Part shown: piece by piece, positions 25,787 to 33,377 of the stretch
Layout of the letters: every line of letters starts with the position of its first letter
Position numbering within the stretch: the stretch's first letter is position 1
DNA from: Dechloromonas sp. HYN0024
GTDB taxonomy: Bacteria > Pseudomonadota > Gammaproteobacteria > Burkholderiales > Rhodocyclaceae
Assembly: GCF_003441615.1 (NCBI RefSeq)
Contig: NZ_CP031842.1
Span: forward strand, 634,501 to 698,500
Direction of reading: 5' to 3'
Length of the DNA: 64,000 nt
Program-made: the position numbers and the translations under genes
The notes under the pieces: model-generated
What the model saw: the letters and a program-made list of their open reading frames with translations, nothing else
Told to the model about the DNA's origin: nothing
Databases searched by the model: none

Positions 25787-26433
25787 GCGCCAGGGACGAT
25801 ATCCTCGGGCGGGTTCGGCGAGGCGTCGGCAAAGATGATTTTGTCGGGCGCCGGGAGGCCGCCGTTGCCGCGATGCAAACGTTGCCGCGCGGCCCCCGGC
25901 CGGCGATGAGCGCCGACCTCGTGAGTCGTTTCCAGGGCAAGGCGGAATATCTGTCGAGCAGTGTCGAGGCCGTTCCTGCACTGGCCGCAGCGCCGGCCGC
26001 CGTGGCCCGCTATCTGGCGGCCAATGGGTTGCCGGGCGAAGCGGTGGCGACGGCCGATGTCGGGGGGCTGGCGTGGGCCGACAGCGCCCTCAGGGTTGCC
26101 GTGCGGCCCGCCGTCGATGCCGACAAGACGGGTATTTCCGGCTGTTTTTGCGGCATCGCCGAGACCGGCATGTTGATGTTGCTTTCCGGGCCGGATTCGC
26201 CTGCCACGGTGAGCCTGCTGCCGGAAACGCACATCGCACTGGTCGCTGTTTCGCGTATCGTGGCGACCATGGAGGATGCGTACGCGCTCCTCAAGGCTGA
26301 GCGCGGCACTCTGCCGCGCGCCGTCAATTTCATCTCCGGGCCATCGCGCACCGGGGATATCGAACAAACCATTGTCCTCGGCGCCCACGGGCCGTGCCGG
26401 GTACATCTGATCCTGATCGGGGAACTATTGTGA
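25783..26433 (+). CDS. lldG: Lactate utilization protein LldG (LutC, LUD domain)
   Basis: 216-aa LUD-domain protein, third component of the lactate oxidation complex. The conserved core reads ADKTGISGCFCGIAETGMLMLLSG, then SLLPETHIALV and the C-terminal GPSRTGDIEQTIVLGAHGP. Separated from lldEF by the ALDH remnant and the hydroxyacid dehydrogenase but coupled by ATGA overlap. Confidence 0.92.
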   Translation: MSARDDILGRVRRGVGKDDFVGRREAAVAAMQTLPRGPRPAMSADLVSRFQGKAEYLSSSVEAVPALAAAPAAVARYLAANGLPGEAVATADVGGLAWADSALRVAVRPAVDADKTGISGCFCGIAETGMLMLLSGPDSPATVSLLPETHIALVAVSRIVATMEDAYALLKAERGTLPRAVNFISGPSRTGDIEQTIVLGAHGPCRVHLILIGELL

Positions 26434-26645
26434 GTGTGACCTTTGCCGTGCGTGGCGAGTACATCCAGCTTGACCAGCTGCTCAAGGCCACCGGCCTATG
26501 TGAATCGGGCGGAGCAGCCCATGCCGCCATCGCCGAAGGGCGGGTCAGGGTCGATGCGGTTGTCGATACCAGAAAGCGAGCAAAGATGCGCCCCGGGCAG
26601 GTGGTCAGTTTCGCCGGCGAAGAAGTGGTGCTCGTCGCCGAATAG
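26430..26645 (+). CDS. Small S4 RNA-binding domain protein
   Basis: 71-aa protein consisting of one S4 domain (residues 10-60: IQLDQLLKATGLCESGGAAHAAI, then VRVDGAVxTRKR-like VRVDAVVDTRKRAKMRPGQ), like E. coli YbcJ. Probably binds structured RNA. GTG at 26430 overlaps the lldG stop; a second GTG two codons later is an alternative. Last gene of the operon by overlap, though its role is unlikely to concern lactate. Confidence 0.8.
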   Translation: MSVTFAVRGEYIQLDQLLKATGLCESGGAAHAAIAEGRVRVDAVVDTRKRAKMRPGQVVSFAGEEVVLVAE

Positions 26646-26652
26646 TCGGCCT

Positions 26653-27210
26653 TTAGTCGAGCCAGCGGATCGGCGAGGCGAGGGCAGGGTATTTCCCCTG
26701 TCGCCCTTCATAGTGGGCGGCGATGGCGGCAATATCGGTGGCCGGGTCGCCGGTCATCGTCAGGTGGGTGAGGATGCCGGCTTCCCGGCGTGCGTAATCG
26801 ACGAAGGCCAGAGCGACGGGGACCTCGGCGGCGAGGGCGATCCGGTAAAAGCCGGTTTTCCAGCCTTGGGTCAGGCTGCGTGTCCCTTCCGGGGCGATGA
26901 CCAGGAGAAATTCGCGACGGACGGCGAATTGGCCCGCCATGGTGGCGACGAAGCCGTTGCGGGCGCTGCGGTCGATGGGAATGCCGCCGAGTCGTCGGAA
27001 CATCCCGCCCAGCGGCCAGCGGAATAGCGAGTCCTTGCCCACCCAGTGCGCATCAAGACCGAGCGCCAGTTTGACCAGCAGGGCGAGGACTCCATCCCAG
27101 TTCGAGGTGTGCGGGTAGCCAACCAGTACGGCCCGGGCCGGGCGCTGCGGCGGTTCAATGAGCTGCCATCCGAAGAGGGCAAGGAGGCGGCGGGCGATAT
27201 TTTTCAACAT
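26653..27210 (-). CDS. 1-acyl-glycerol-3-phosphate acyltransferase-like protein
   Basis: 185-aa PlsC-family protein: catalytic HTSNWD (HxxxxD) near residue 36 and the second motif APEGTRS near 109; mainly soluble with a hydrophobic N-terminal edge. Short compared with PlsC and close to the small lysophospholipid-acyltransferase-like group. ATG 27210 overlaps the stop of the DUF47 gene (TGATG); a GTG at 27216 is the alternative. Confidence 0.82.
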   Translation of the reverse strand: MLKNIARRLLALFGWQLIEPPQRPARAVLVGYPHTSNWDGVLALLVKLALGLDAHWVGKDSLFRWPLGGMFRRLGGIPIDRSARNGFVATMAGQFAVRREFLLVIAPEGTRSLTQGWKTGFYRIALAAEVPVALAFVDYARREAGILTHLTMTGDPATDIAAIAAHYEGRQGKYPALASPIRWLD

Positions 27211-27854
27211 CAGCACATTTTGACGACAATGTCGTGCAGCGTATTGGCGCAGTTGGCCATGCGGTCGGCGGCATTGGACAGGTGGCGGTAGATTTCGCGG
27301 CGCTTGAACATGTGGATATAGTCGTCGCCGACGAATAGTTCGGCAAGGGCGCGGCGGTAATTTTTTTCCACCCGGCGTTCTGCCTTGCGTGCGGCGTCGG
27401 CATCGCCAGCGGCCAGGGCGGGAGATTTGGCCAGTCGCGAATAGCCGAGGGCCAGTGCATCGGCGCCGAGCTTGATATGCATGGCCATTTCCAGGCAGCG
27501 CTTGTCGGGTGCCAGGCCAAGAACTTCCATTTCGCTGACTGTCGTCTTGCAGTAATTGACGATCTCGTCGAGGTCCATGATCGCCCGGTAGAGATCCTCG
27601 CGGTCGATTGGTGTCGAGAAGGCCTCGTTCAGGGTGTGCAGGTTGTGCACCTTGACCCTGTCTGCCTCATGTTCATCCTGGCGAATCTGCTGGCCGATAG
27701 CCGGATCTCCTGTCTCCATGAACTCAACGAGCAGCGAGGCAGTCTGGGCGACATGCTGGCATTGGTCGGTGAGCATGGCGTAAAAGTCTGGCATTTTCGG
27801 GAAAACGCGGTCAAACAGGCGCCGGAAGACGGATGGGCGTGCTTCTTCGCTCAT
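27210..27854 (-). CDS. DUF47-family phosphate transport accessory (PhoU-like)
   Basis: 214-aa all-helical PhoU-like protein, the usual partner of PiT transporters, thought to regulate phosphate uptake. Typical features: a DEHEADRVK segment (about residue 60) and FSTPIDREDLYRAIMDLDEIVNY (about 78-100). Start overlaps the pit stop by 4 bp. Confidence 0.9.
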   Translation of the reverse strand: MSEEARPSVFRRLFDRVFPKMPDFYAMLTDQCQHVAQTASLLVEFMETGDPAIGQQIRQDEHEADRVKVHNLHTLNEAFSTPIDREDLYRAIMDLDEIVNYCKTTVSEMEVLGLAPDKRCLEMAMHIKLGADALALGYSRLAKSPALAAGDADAARKAERRVEKNYRRALAELFVGDDYIHMFKRREIYRHLSNAADRMANCANTLHDIVVKMC

Positions 27855-28894
27855 GGTGTTGCTCCCAGAAAAAGATGGACCAGGGCGTAGGTCTGGATGG
27901 CCACGATGGCCGATCCGGGAATGGTGATCAGCCAGGTAATGGCGATGTCTTTGGCCTTCGACCAGCGCACGGCGCGGGGGCGTTCAGAAGCGCCAATGCC
28001 CATGATCGAGGTGGCGACGACGTGGGTGGTCGATACCGGCGCACCGCCGAGCGAGGCGGCCATGATGACGGCTGCTGACGTCAATTGTGAGCCGAGCGCA
28101 TGGATGGGCCGGACCCGGTAGATGGCGAAGCCGAGGGTGCGGACGATACGCCAGCCCCCGGACATGATGCCCAAGGTGATTGCCGTGGCGCAGGAGAGCA
28201 TGACCCAGAAGGGAACTTCGAAGCTTGGAATGAAACCACCGAGGAGCAGTACCAGGGTCAGGATGCCCATGCTCTTTTGGGCGTCGTTGGCACCATGCGA
28301 GAACGCCAGGCCGGCCGCGGTAATGAATTGCAGGCCACGCAGTCGGGAGTTGGCGGCCGGCTTGGCGGCGACGAGCAGGGCGCTGAGCAGGCGGTGCACC
28401 AGAAAGCCCGCCCAGAATCCGATCAGCGGCGAGAGGAACAGTGCCGCCAGCACTTTGACGATGCCAGTCAGATGCCCGTCGGCCAGCTCGGCAAAGCCCC
28501 AGGCGACATGGTCGGCGCCGACTGAAACCGCGACAGCGCCAATCAGGCCGCCAACCAGTGCATGCGATGATGAGGAGGGGATGCCGAAATACCAGGTGCC
28601 GAGGTTCCAGACGATGGCCCCGATCAGGCCGCAGAGCAGAATCGACAGGGAGAGGATGGGGGCGACGCCATCCAGGGTGACAAACTTGCCGATGGTGTTG
28701 GCCACCGCCGTCCCTCCGAGCAGCGGCCCCAGAAACTCGAATGCGCCAACGATGATTACCGCCTGAGCCGGGGTCATGGCCCGTGAAGCGATCACGGTGG
28801 CGACGATATTGGCCGCATCGTGAAAGCCGTTGGTGTAATCGAAGATCAGAACGATGGCGACGGTGACAACGGCGAGCAGGAAGAGGGTATCCAT
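27851..28894 (-). CDS. Inorganic phosphate transporter, PiT family
   Basis: 347-aa low-affinity phosphate permease of the inner membrane. Signature segments of both PiT repeats: DYTNGFHDAANIVAT near the N-terminus and FSHGANDAQKSMG near residue 206. About ten membrane helices. The operon with DUF47 is standard for PitA-type uptake. No Pho box was recognised upstream. Confidence 0.93.
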   Translation of the reverse strand: MDTLFLLAVVTVAIVLIFDYTNGFHDAANIVATVIASRAMTPAQAVIIVGAFEFLGPLLGGTAVANTIGKFVTLDGVAPILSLSILLCGLIGAIVWNLGTWYFGIPSSSSHALVGGLIGAVAVSVGADHVAWGFAELADGHLTGIVKVLAALFLSPLIGFWAGFLVHRLLSALLVAAKPAANSRLRGLQFITAAGLAFSHGANDAQKSMGILTLVLLLGGFIPSFEVPFWVMLSCATAITLGIMSGGWRIVRTLGFAIYRVRPIHALGSQLTSAAVIMAASLGGAPVSTTHVVATSIMGIGASERPRAVRWSKAKDIAITWLITIPGSAIVAIQTYALVHLFLGATP

Positions 28895-28954
28895 GGGCGC
28901 AGGGGCTTGATAGTGGCCCGGTCTCCGGTTTGTTATTGGTGATTTTGGCTCAGT

Positions 28955-28977
28955 ATATCGCCGGCCGGCGGCGATAC
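28955..28977. promoter_or_regulatory. Inverted repeat between pit and the TehA-type channel
   Basis: TATCGCCG followed by CGGCGATA around a GCCGG centre, in the 134-bp divergent spacer. Candidate operator or hairpin. Confidence 0.35.
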
Positions 28978-29028
28978 TGCGGTCAAGCGGATAAAATTAG
29001 CGAGATCTTATAGTTGAGAAGCGATGCC

Positions 29029-30069
29029 ATGAGTTATCCCGGTTTTTCGGACATTTCCCGGAGCTTTGCGCCCGGCTGGTTTGCGGCGGTGATGGGGACT
29101 GGCGTTCTGGCCTTGACAACGCGCAGCCTTGGTCTGCGCTGGCCGGTGCTGGCCGTGCTTGCCGAAGCGCTGCATTGGTTCAATAGCGTGCTCTTCGTGC
29201 TCCTCGCCGTGCCCTGGCTAAATCGATGGCTGTCTTTTCGTTCGGCGGCAGTGCAGACCTTGCATCATCCGGTGCAAGCCAATTTTTATCCGACCTTCTC
29301 GATTGCGTTGCTCGTCCTCGCCGCGCAGTGGCTCGCCTTTGCGTCCTGTGTCGAGGTGGCGATGACGCTGTGGTGGCTCGGCGTCATCCTGCATTTCACG
29401 TTCAGTTTCGTCGTTCTTTTCATTATCTTTCGCGGCGACCAGGTTGGTCTTGATCATGTGACGCCGGCTCACTTCATTCCCGCGGTTGGCCTGGTCGTCA
29501 TGCCGCTGGCTGGCGGTCCGCTCCTGGGTCATCTTGATGGTGTATGGCGGGAGTGGGCGCTCACCATCAATGTGGTCGGTCTGGGGGCGGGGAGCATGAT
29601 GTATATCGGGTTGTTCGGGCTGGCCCTGCACCGGCATTATCTGCACAAGCCAGCAGCGGGCATCCTGACGCCAACGATATGGATTCATCTGGCACCGATT
29701 GGCGTCATTCCGGTCAGTCTGCTCAATGTCGTCGAACAGTTGCCTTACCCGGCAGCCCGCGAGGGAGCAACGGTGTTGATGCTGCTGATCTGGGGCTTCG
29801 GGGTATGGTGGTTGGTCATGGCCTGCCTGTTGACGCTGGCCGCCCGGCGCGCCGGACAGTTGCCATTTGCCCTGTCGTGGTGGGGCTTCACCTTCCCGGT
29901 CGGGGCTTTTGTTGGCGAGAGCTTGCGGCTTACTCAGGTGCTTGGCTGGAGTAGTACCTTGTTGGTTGGCGTCGGTGCCTGGCTACTGCTCTGCTTCTTC
30001 TGGTCAGTCACGCTCTACCGGACGTTGCGCGGCGTCGCTAGTGGGGCCATCTTTCAGCCACATCCCTGA
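29029..30069 (+). CDS. TehA/SLAC1-family anion channel or C4-dicarboxylate transporter
   Basis: 346-aa membrane protein with about ten hydrophobic helices. The opening SFAPGWFAAVMGTGVLAL is the hallmark of the voltage-dependent anion channel family (TehA, SLAC1, Mae1). Members move anions, malate or sulfite, or confer tellurite tolerance; the substrate here is unknown. I start at ATG 29029 (GAGAAG upstream) rather than TTG 29014. Confidence 0.85.
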   Translation: MSYPGFSDISRSFAPGWFAAVMGTGVLALTTRSLGLRWPVLAVLAEALHWFNSVLFVLLAVPWLNRWLSFRSAAVQTLHHPVQANFYPTFSIALLVLAAQWLAFASCVEVAMTLWWLGVILHFTFSFVVLFIIFRGDQVGLDHVTPAHFIPAVGLVVMPLAGGPLLGHLDGVWREWALTINVVGLGAGSMMYIGLFGLALHRHYLHKPAAGILTPTIWIHLAPIGVIPVSLLNVVEQLPYPAAREGATVLMLLIWGFGVWWLVMACLLTLAARRAGQLPFALSWWGFTFPVGAFVGESLRLTQVLGWSSTLLVGVGAWLLLCFFWSVTLYRTLRGVASGAIFQPHP

Positions 30070-30090
30070 GTGTCCATTGGCCGGGCGAAA

Positions 30091-30117
30091 AAAAACGGGA
30101 GGCGGGCTCCCGTTTTT
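30091..30117. terminator. Bidirectional terminator between TehA-type gene and ccoG
   Basis: Stem ACGGGAG / CTCCCGT with an A-run on the left and a T-run on the right, so it can serve both convergent genes. Confidence 0.85.
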
Positions 30118-30134
30118 GGCGACTGCCCGGTTAA

Positions 30135-31550
30135 TTATCTGGGGAGCAGGAAGGCTGCTTTCTCGCGCACTTTGATATCCGGGTTATCGAGCGCAACGAT
30201 CTCAAAATGAATCGGGTTCGAGCCGGTCTTGCCGGCTTCAGGCGGGACGCTGACCACGGTATTGAACGATTGCAGCGAGGCAGCCCGGACGTCAACTTCG
30301 CCGTTGCCGGATATTTCAGCGCCGGGCAGGCCGTCTACGGTGACCTTGTAGCGATGTGGCTGCTCCTCGGTGTTCATGATCTGCAGCATGAAGACGTTCT
30401 CGATACGGCCATCGTCGGCTTCGCGGGCGAGTGTAGAGCGGTCGCGGATGATGTCTACCTTGAGCGGTATCCGGTTCATCAGGAACCACGAGGCCAGGCC
30501 GGTAATGAAGATCAGGATGGCGGTGTAGAGAAGGATGCGCGGACGGATGATGTGGGCGACAATTTCCTGTTTGCCGAGATGCTGGGCCATGGCATTTTCG
30601 GTCGAGTAGCGGATGAGGCCGCGCGGCATGCCGACCTTGTCCATGACCTGGTCGCAGATATCGATGCAGGCGGCGCAGCCGATACATTCGTACTGCAGGC
30701 CCTTGCGAATGTCGATGCCGGTCGGGCAGACCTGGACGCACTGGTTGCAATCGACGCAGTCGCCCAGTCGGGTGGCGCTCGGTTCGGCATTTTTCTTGCG
30801 GGCACCACGTGGCTCGCCGCGCTCCTCGTCATAGGTGATGATCAGGGTGTCGGGGTCGAACATCACGCTCTGGAAGCGGGCATACGGGCACATGTGCTTG
30901 CACACCTGCTCGCGCATGAAGCCTGCCATGAGGATCGTGAAACCGCCGTAGAAGAAAATCCAGAAGGTTTCCCAGGGGCCGAGCTGGCCGGTGCGAACGT
31001 TGTTGATCAGTTCCTCGACCGGCGTGAAATAACCCACCAGCGTAAAGCCGGTCCACAAGCCAACGATGCCCCAAAGCAGGTGCTTGGTCACTTTGAGTCG
31101 GAGCTTTCGCGCATCCATCGGCCCGTTGTCGAGCTTGATGCGGGCATTACGGTCCCCTTCCACCCAGTTTTCGATCCACATGAAAATCTGTGTATAGACC
31201 GTTTGCGGGCAGGCGTAGCCGCAGAAAAGGCGTCCGGCGATAGCCGTCACAAGGAATAGCCCGTAGGCCGAGACAATCAGCAGGGCGGTCAGGTAGATGA
31301 CATCCTGCGGCCAGAAAACAACCCCGAAAATGTAGAACTTGCGTTCGACCAAGTGCAGCAGGATGGCCTGCCGGTCATTCCAGGTCAGCCACAGGCCGCC
31401 ATAGAACAGTACCTGGGTGAACAGGACTAGAGCGATCCGCCAGTTGTCAAAAAAGCCACGCACGCGTTTGGCGTAGATGATTTTGTGTTTTTCATAGAAA
31501 GAAACCGCTGCGGGTTTGGCTGCTTCCGGGTTTTCCTTGGGTTGATTCAT
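30135..31550 (-). CDS. ccoG: cbb3 oxidase accessory protein CcoG (FixG/RdxA), copy 1
   Basis: 471-aa membrane Fe-S protein; CcoG is known as a cupric reductase needed for cbb3 oxidase maturation. Several helices in the first half (CGYACPQTVYTQIF motif near residue 112), two 4Fe-4S motifs CVDCNQCVQVCP and CIGCAACIDICD near 265-305, another helix, and a C-terminal Ig-like domain. Stands alone, far from ccoNOQP, and divergent from a sigma-54 activator. A second complete copy lies at 46024. Confidence 0.92.
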   Translation of the reverse strand: MNQPKENPEAAKPAAVSFYEKHKIIYAKRVRGFFDNWRIALVLFTQVLFYGGLWLTWNDRQAILLHLVERKFYIFGVVFWPQDVIYLTALLIVSAYGLFLVTAIAGRLFCGYACPQTVYTQIFMWIENWVEGDRNARIKLDNGPMDARKLRLKVTKHLLWGIVGLWTGFTLVGYFTPVEELINNVRTGQLGPWETFWIFFYGGFTILMAGFMREQVCKHMCPYARFQSVMFDPDTLIITYDEERGEPRGARKKNAEPSATRLGDCVDCNQCVQVCPTGIDIRKGLQYECIGCAACIDICDQVMDKVGMPRGLIRYSTENAMAQHLGKQEIVAHIIRPRILLYTAILIFITGLASWFLMNRIPLKVDIIRDRSTLAREADDGRIENVFMLQIMNTEEQPHRYKVTVDGLPGAEISGNGEVDVRAASLQSFNTVVSVPPEAGKTGSNPIHFEIVALDNPDIKVREKAAFLLPR

Positions 31551-31766
31551 TGGCGTTTTCGTCGGGATGGAAGATGGGGTTGGAAACCGGCGTTACCGAT
31601 ATTGACGGGTTGCTGCGTCAAGCCAGCCTGCGGGGCGATGGGGAAAATCGCAACAGGCCCGTCATTGCCGGTTTCCAGGCATATTTACTATCAAGATACG
31701 TGCCTGCACGACTTTTGTGTCAAGTTGCTTAAAAATCATTTGCTTATATATAACACCAAGCGGCCA

Positions 31767-31805
31767 TTTGACAAGCTGTGTCAAAATTGACTGTCTGATT
31801 TGACA
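31767..31805. promoter_or_regulatory. Palindrome TTTGACA-N5-TGTCAAA plus a third half-site
   Basis: A perfect 7-bp-arm palindrome (31767-31785) followed by another ATTTGACA at 31798-31805, directly upstream of the activator gene and in the divergent spacer with ccoG. Arm spacing differs from FNR sites. Probable operator, perhaps for the activator itself. Confidence 0.45.
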
Positions 31806-31822
31806 TTGGTGACGGGGGTGGC

Positions 31823-33139
31823 ATGGGTGGAGCTAAGTCGTTGGGTGAGTTGATTTCCTTTCTCGATGGTTTGCCTGAACCGCGGATCGTGATGAATGCC
31901 GATTACCGGATTGTTGCAGCCAACACTGCCTATATTCGTGACTTCGGTGGTGAGCGGCCGATTGTCGGGCGGAAATGCTACGAAGTCTCGCATCATTTCG
32001 ATGTTCCGTGCGACCAGGCTGGCGAATCCTGTCCCCTGAAGCAGAGCCAGAACTCCGGTGTGCCGCAGCGGGTACTTCATCTGCATCACACGCCGCGCGG
32101 AGAAGAGCATGTGGCCGTCGAAACCACGCCGATTCGGGACGAACACGGCCGTGTCGTCTATTTCGTCGAAACCATGCGGGTCGTTCGCCAGGCCAGCAGC
32201 CGGCCGGCGGCGCAAGGCCTGGTTGGCCGTTCGCCGGCTTTCATCGGCATGCTGGAGAAGGTGCTGCGCGTGGCGCATTCGGATGCTGCGGTATTGTTGC
32301 TTGGCGAAACCGGAACCGGCAAGGAACTGGTTGCCCGTGCCATCCACGAAGCCAGCGGCCGGGAAGATGGTCCGTTCGTCGCGGTTGACTGTGCCGGGAT
32401 GACCGAAACGTTGTTCGAAAGCGAACTTTTTGGCTATGAAAAAGGCGCCTTTACCGGGGCGGCTCACCGCAAGCTCGGTCTGGTCGAGGCGGCATCCGGA
32501 GGGACCCTGTTTCTCGACGAGATCGGCGAGTTGCCGCTTGCCTTGCAGGTCAAGTTGCTGCGCCTGCTGGAAACCGGCACTTACCGGCGGGTTGGCGGGC
32601 TTGATTGGCTGCCGGCGGATTTCCGGCTGGTTGCTGCGACACACCGCGATCTTCGTGCCATGGTTCGCGACGACAGCTTTCGGCGCGACCTGTACTTCCG
32701 GATCAACACCTTCCCGATCCGCATGCCCGCCTTGCATGAGCGGGCCGAGGACATACGGCTGCTGGCCGTTTCGCTCCTCGAGCGGGTGGACCGGAAGGTC
32801 GGGCGGGAATTTACGCCGGCGGCACTGACCTGGCTGAGCGGCCGCCGTTACGAGGGCAACATCCGGGAGTTGCGCAACCTAATCGAGCGCGCCACCCTGC
32901 TGGCCGATGGCGATCTGATTGATCGGTCGCATCTGGATGAAATGGCCGATGCCTGTCCGGTTCATTTTTCAGTGGATGATGAGGTTTTTTTTGTCGATCA
33001 AGTTATTCCCCTGGCGTCCCTGGAGCGGCGTTATCTGGATTGGGCAAAAGGCCACGAAGGCCTTGACGTGGGGCAGCTGTCGGCTCGTCTGGGGGTTAGC
33101 CAACGGACCCTGTATCGAAAGTTTCAAGGTCTGAAATAA
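31823..33139 (+). CDS. Sigma-54-dependent activator with cysteine-containing PAS sensor
   Basis: 438-aa one-component regulator. The N-terminal PAS-like domain (about residues 10-125) carries C52, H57-H58, C63 and C70 ([20 protein letters not shown]), which may hold a metal or redox centre (inference). The AAA+ domain (about 135-375) has [14 protein letters not shown] and GGTLFLDE; a Fis-type HTH ends the protein ([16 protein letters not shown]). Divergent from ccoG copy 1 and upstream of the TolC-like gene; its target is not evident and no clear -24/-12 promoter was found nearby. Confidence 0.87.
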   Translation: MGGAKSLGELISFLDGLPEPRIVMNADYRIVAANTAYIRDFGGERPIVGRKCYEVSHHFDVPCDQAGESCPLKQSQNSGVPQRVLHLHHTPRGEEHVAVETTPIRDEHGRVVYFVETMRVVRQASSRPAAQGLVGRSPAFIGMLEKVLRVAHSDAAVLLLGETGTGKELVARAIHEASGREDGPFVAVDCAGMTETLFESELFGYEKGAFTGAAHRKLGLVEAASGGTLFLDEIGELPLALQVKLLRLLETGTYRRVGGLDWLPADFRLVAATHRDLRAMVRDDSFRRDLYFRINTFPIRMPALHERAEDIRLLAVSLLERVDRKVGREFTPAALTWLSGRRYEGNIRELRNLIERATLLADGDLIDRSHLDEMADACPVHFSVDDEVFFVDQVIPLASLERRYLDWAKGHEGLDVGQLSARLGVSQRTLYRKFQGLK

Positions 33140-33248
33140 GGGCTGGTGGCGAAGGGTGGACCTTGGGCCCTGGGGGGCTTGCCGGGGCCTTGCTTTGGCT
33201 GAGGCGAGGCGGGGTGGATGACACTTCCGGATGCGGCTTTACCAATTC

Positions 33249-33279
33249 TTACAATCAATTTTTGGACATTTACTATAAT
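33249..33279 (+). promoter_or_regulatory. Possible sigma-70 promoter of the TolC-like gene
   Basis: TTACAA, 19-bp spacer, then perfect TATAAT (33274-33279), about 100 bp before the ATG. The remainder of 33140-33377 shows nothing else recognisable. Confidence 0.4.
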
Positions 33280-33377
33280 CGGCGTCACTTATCTCTATGG
33301 CATTAATTGTGTCTTTTGGGGTCCGGTTTTGGCCTGGAGGGATTCCCCCTCTTCCTGACTTGATAAAGAACTCGCCC

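Noticed and set aside
31767..31785. FNR or DNR box upstream of the sigma-54 activator
   Set aside because: TTGAC and GTCAA half-sites are 7 bp apart instead of 4, incompatible with FNR-family spacing.
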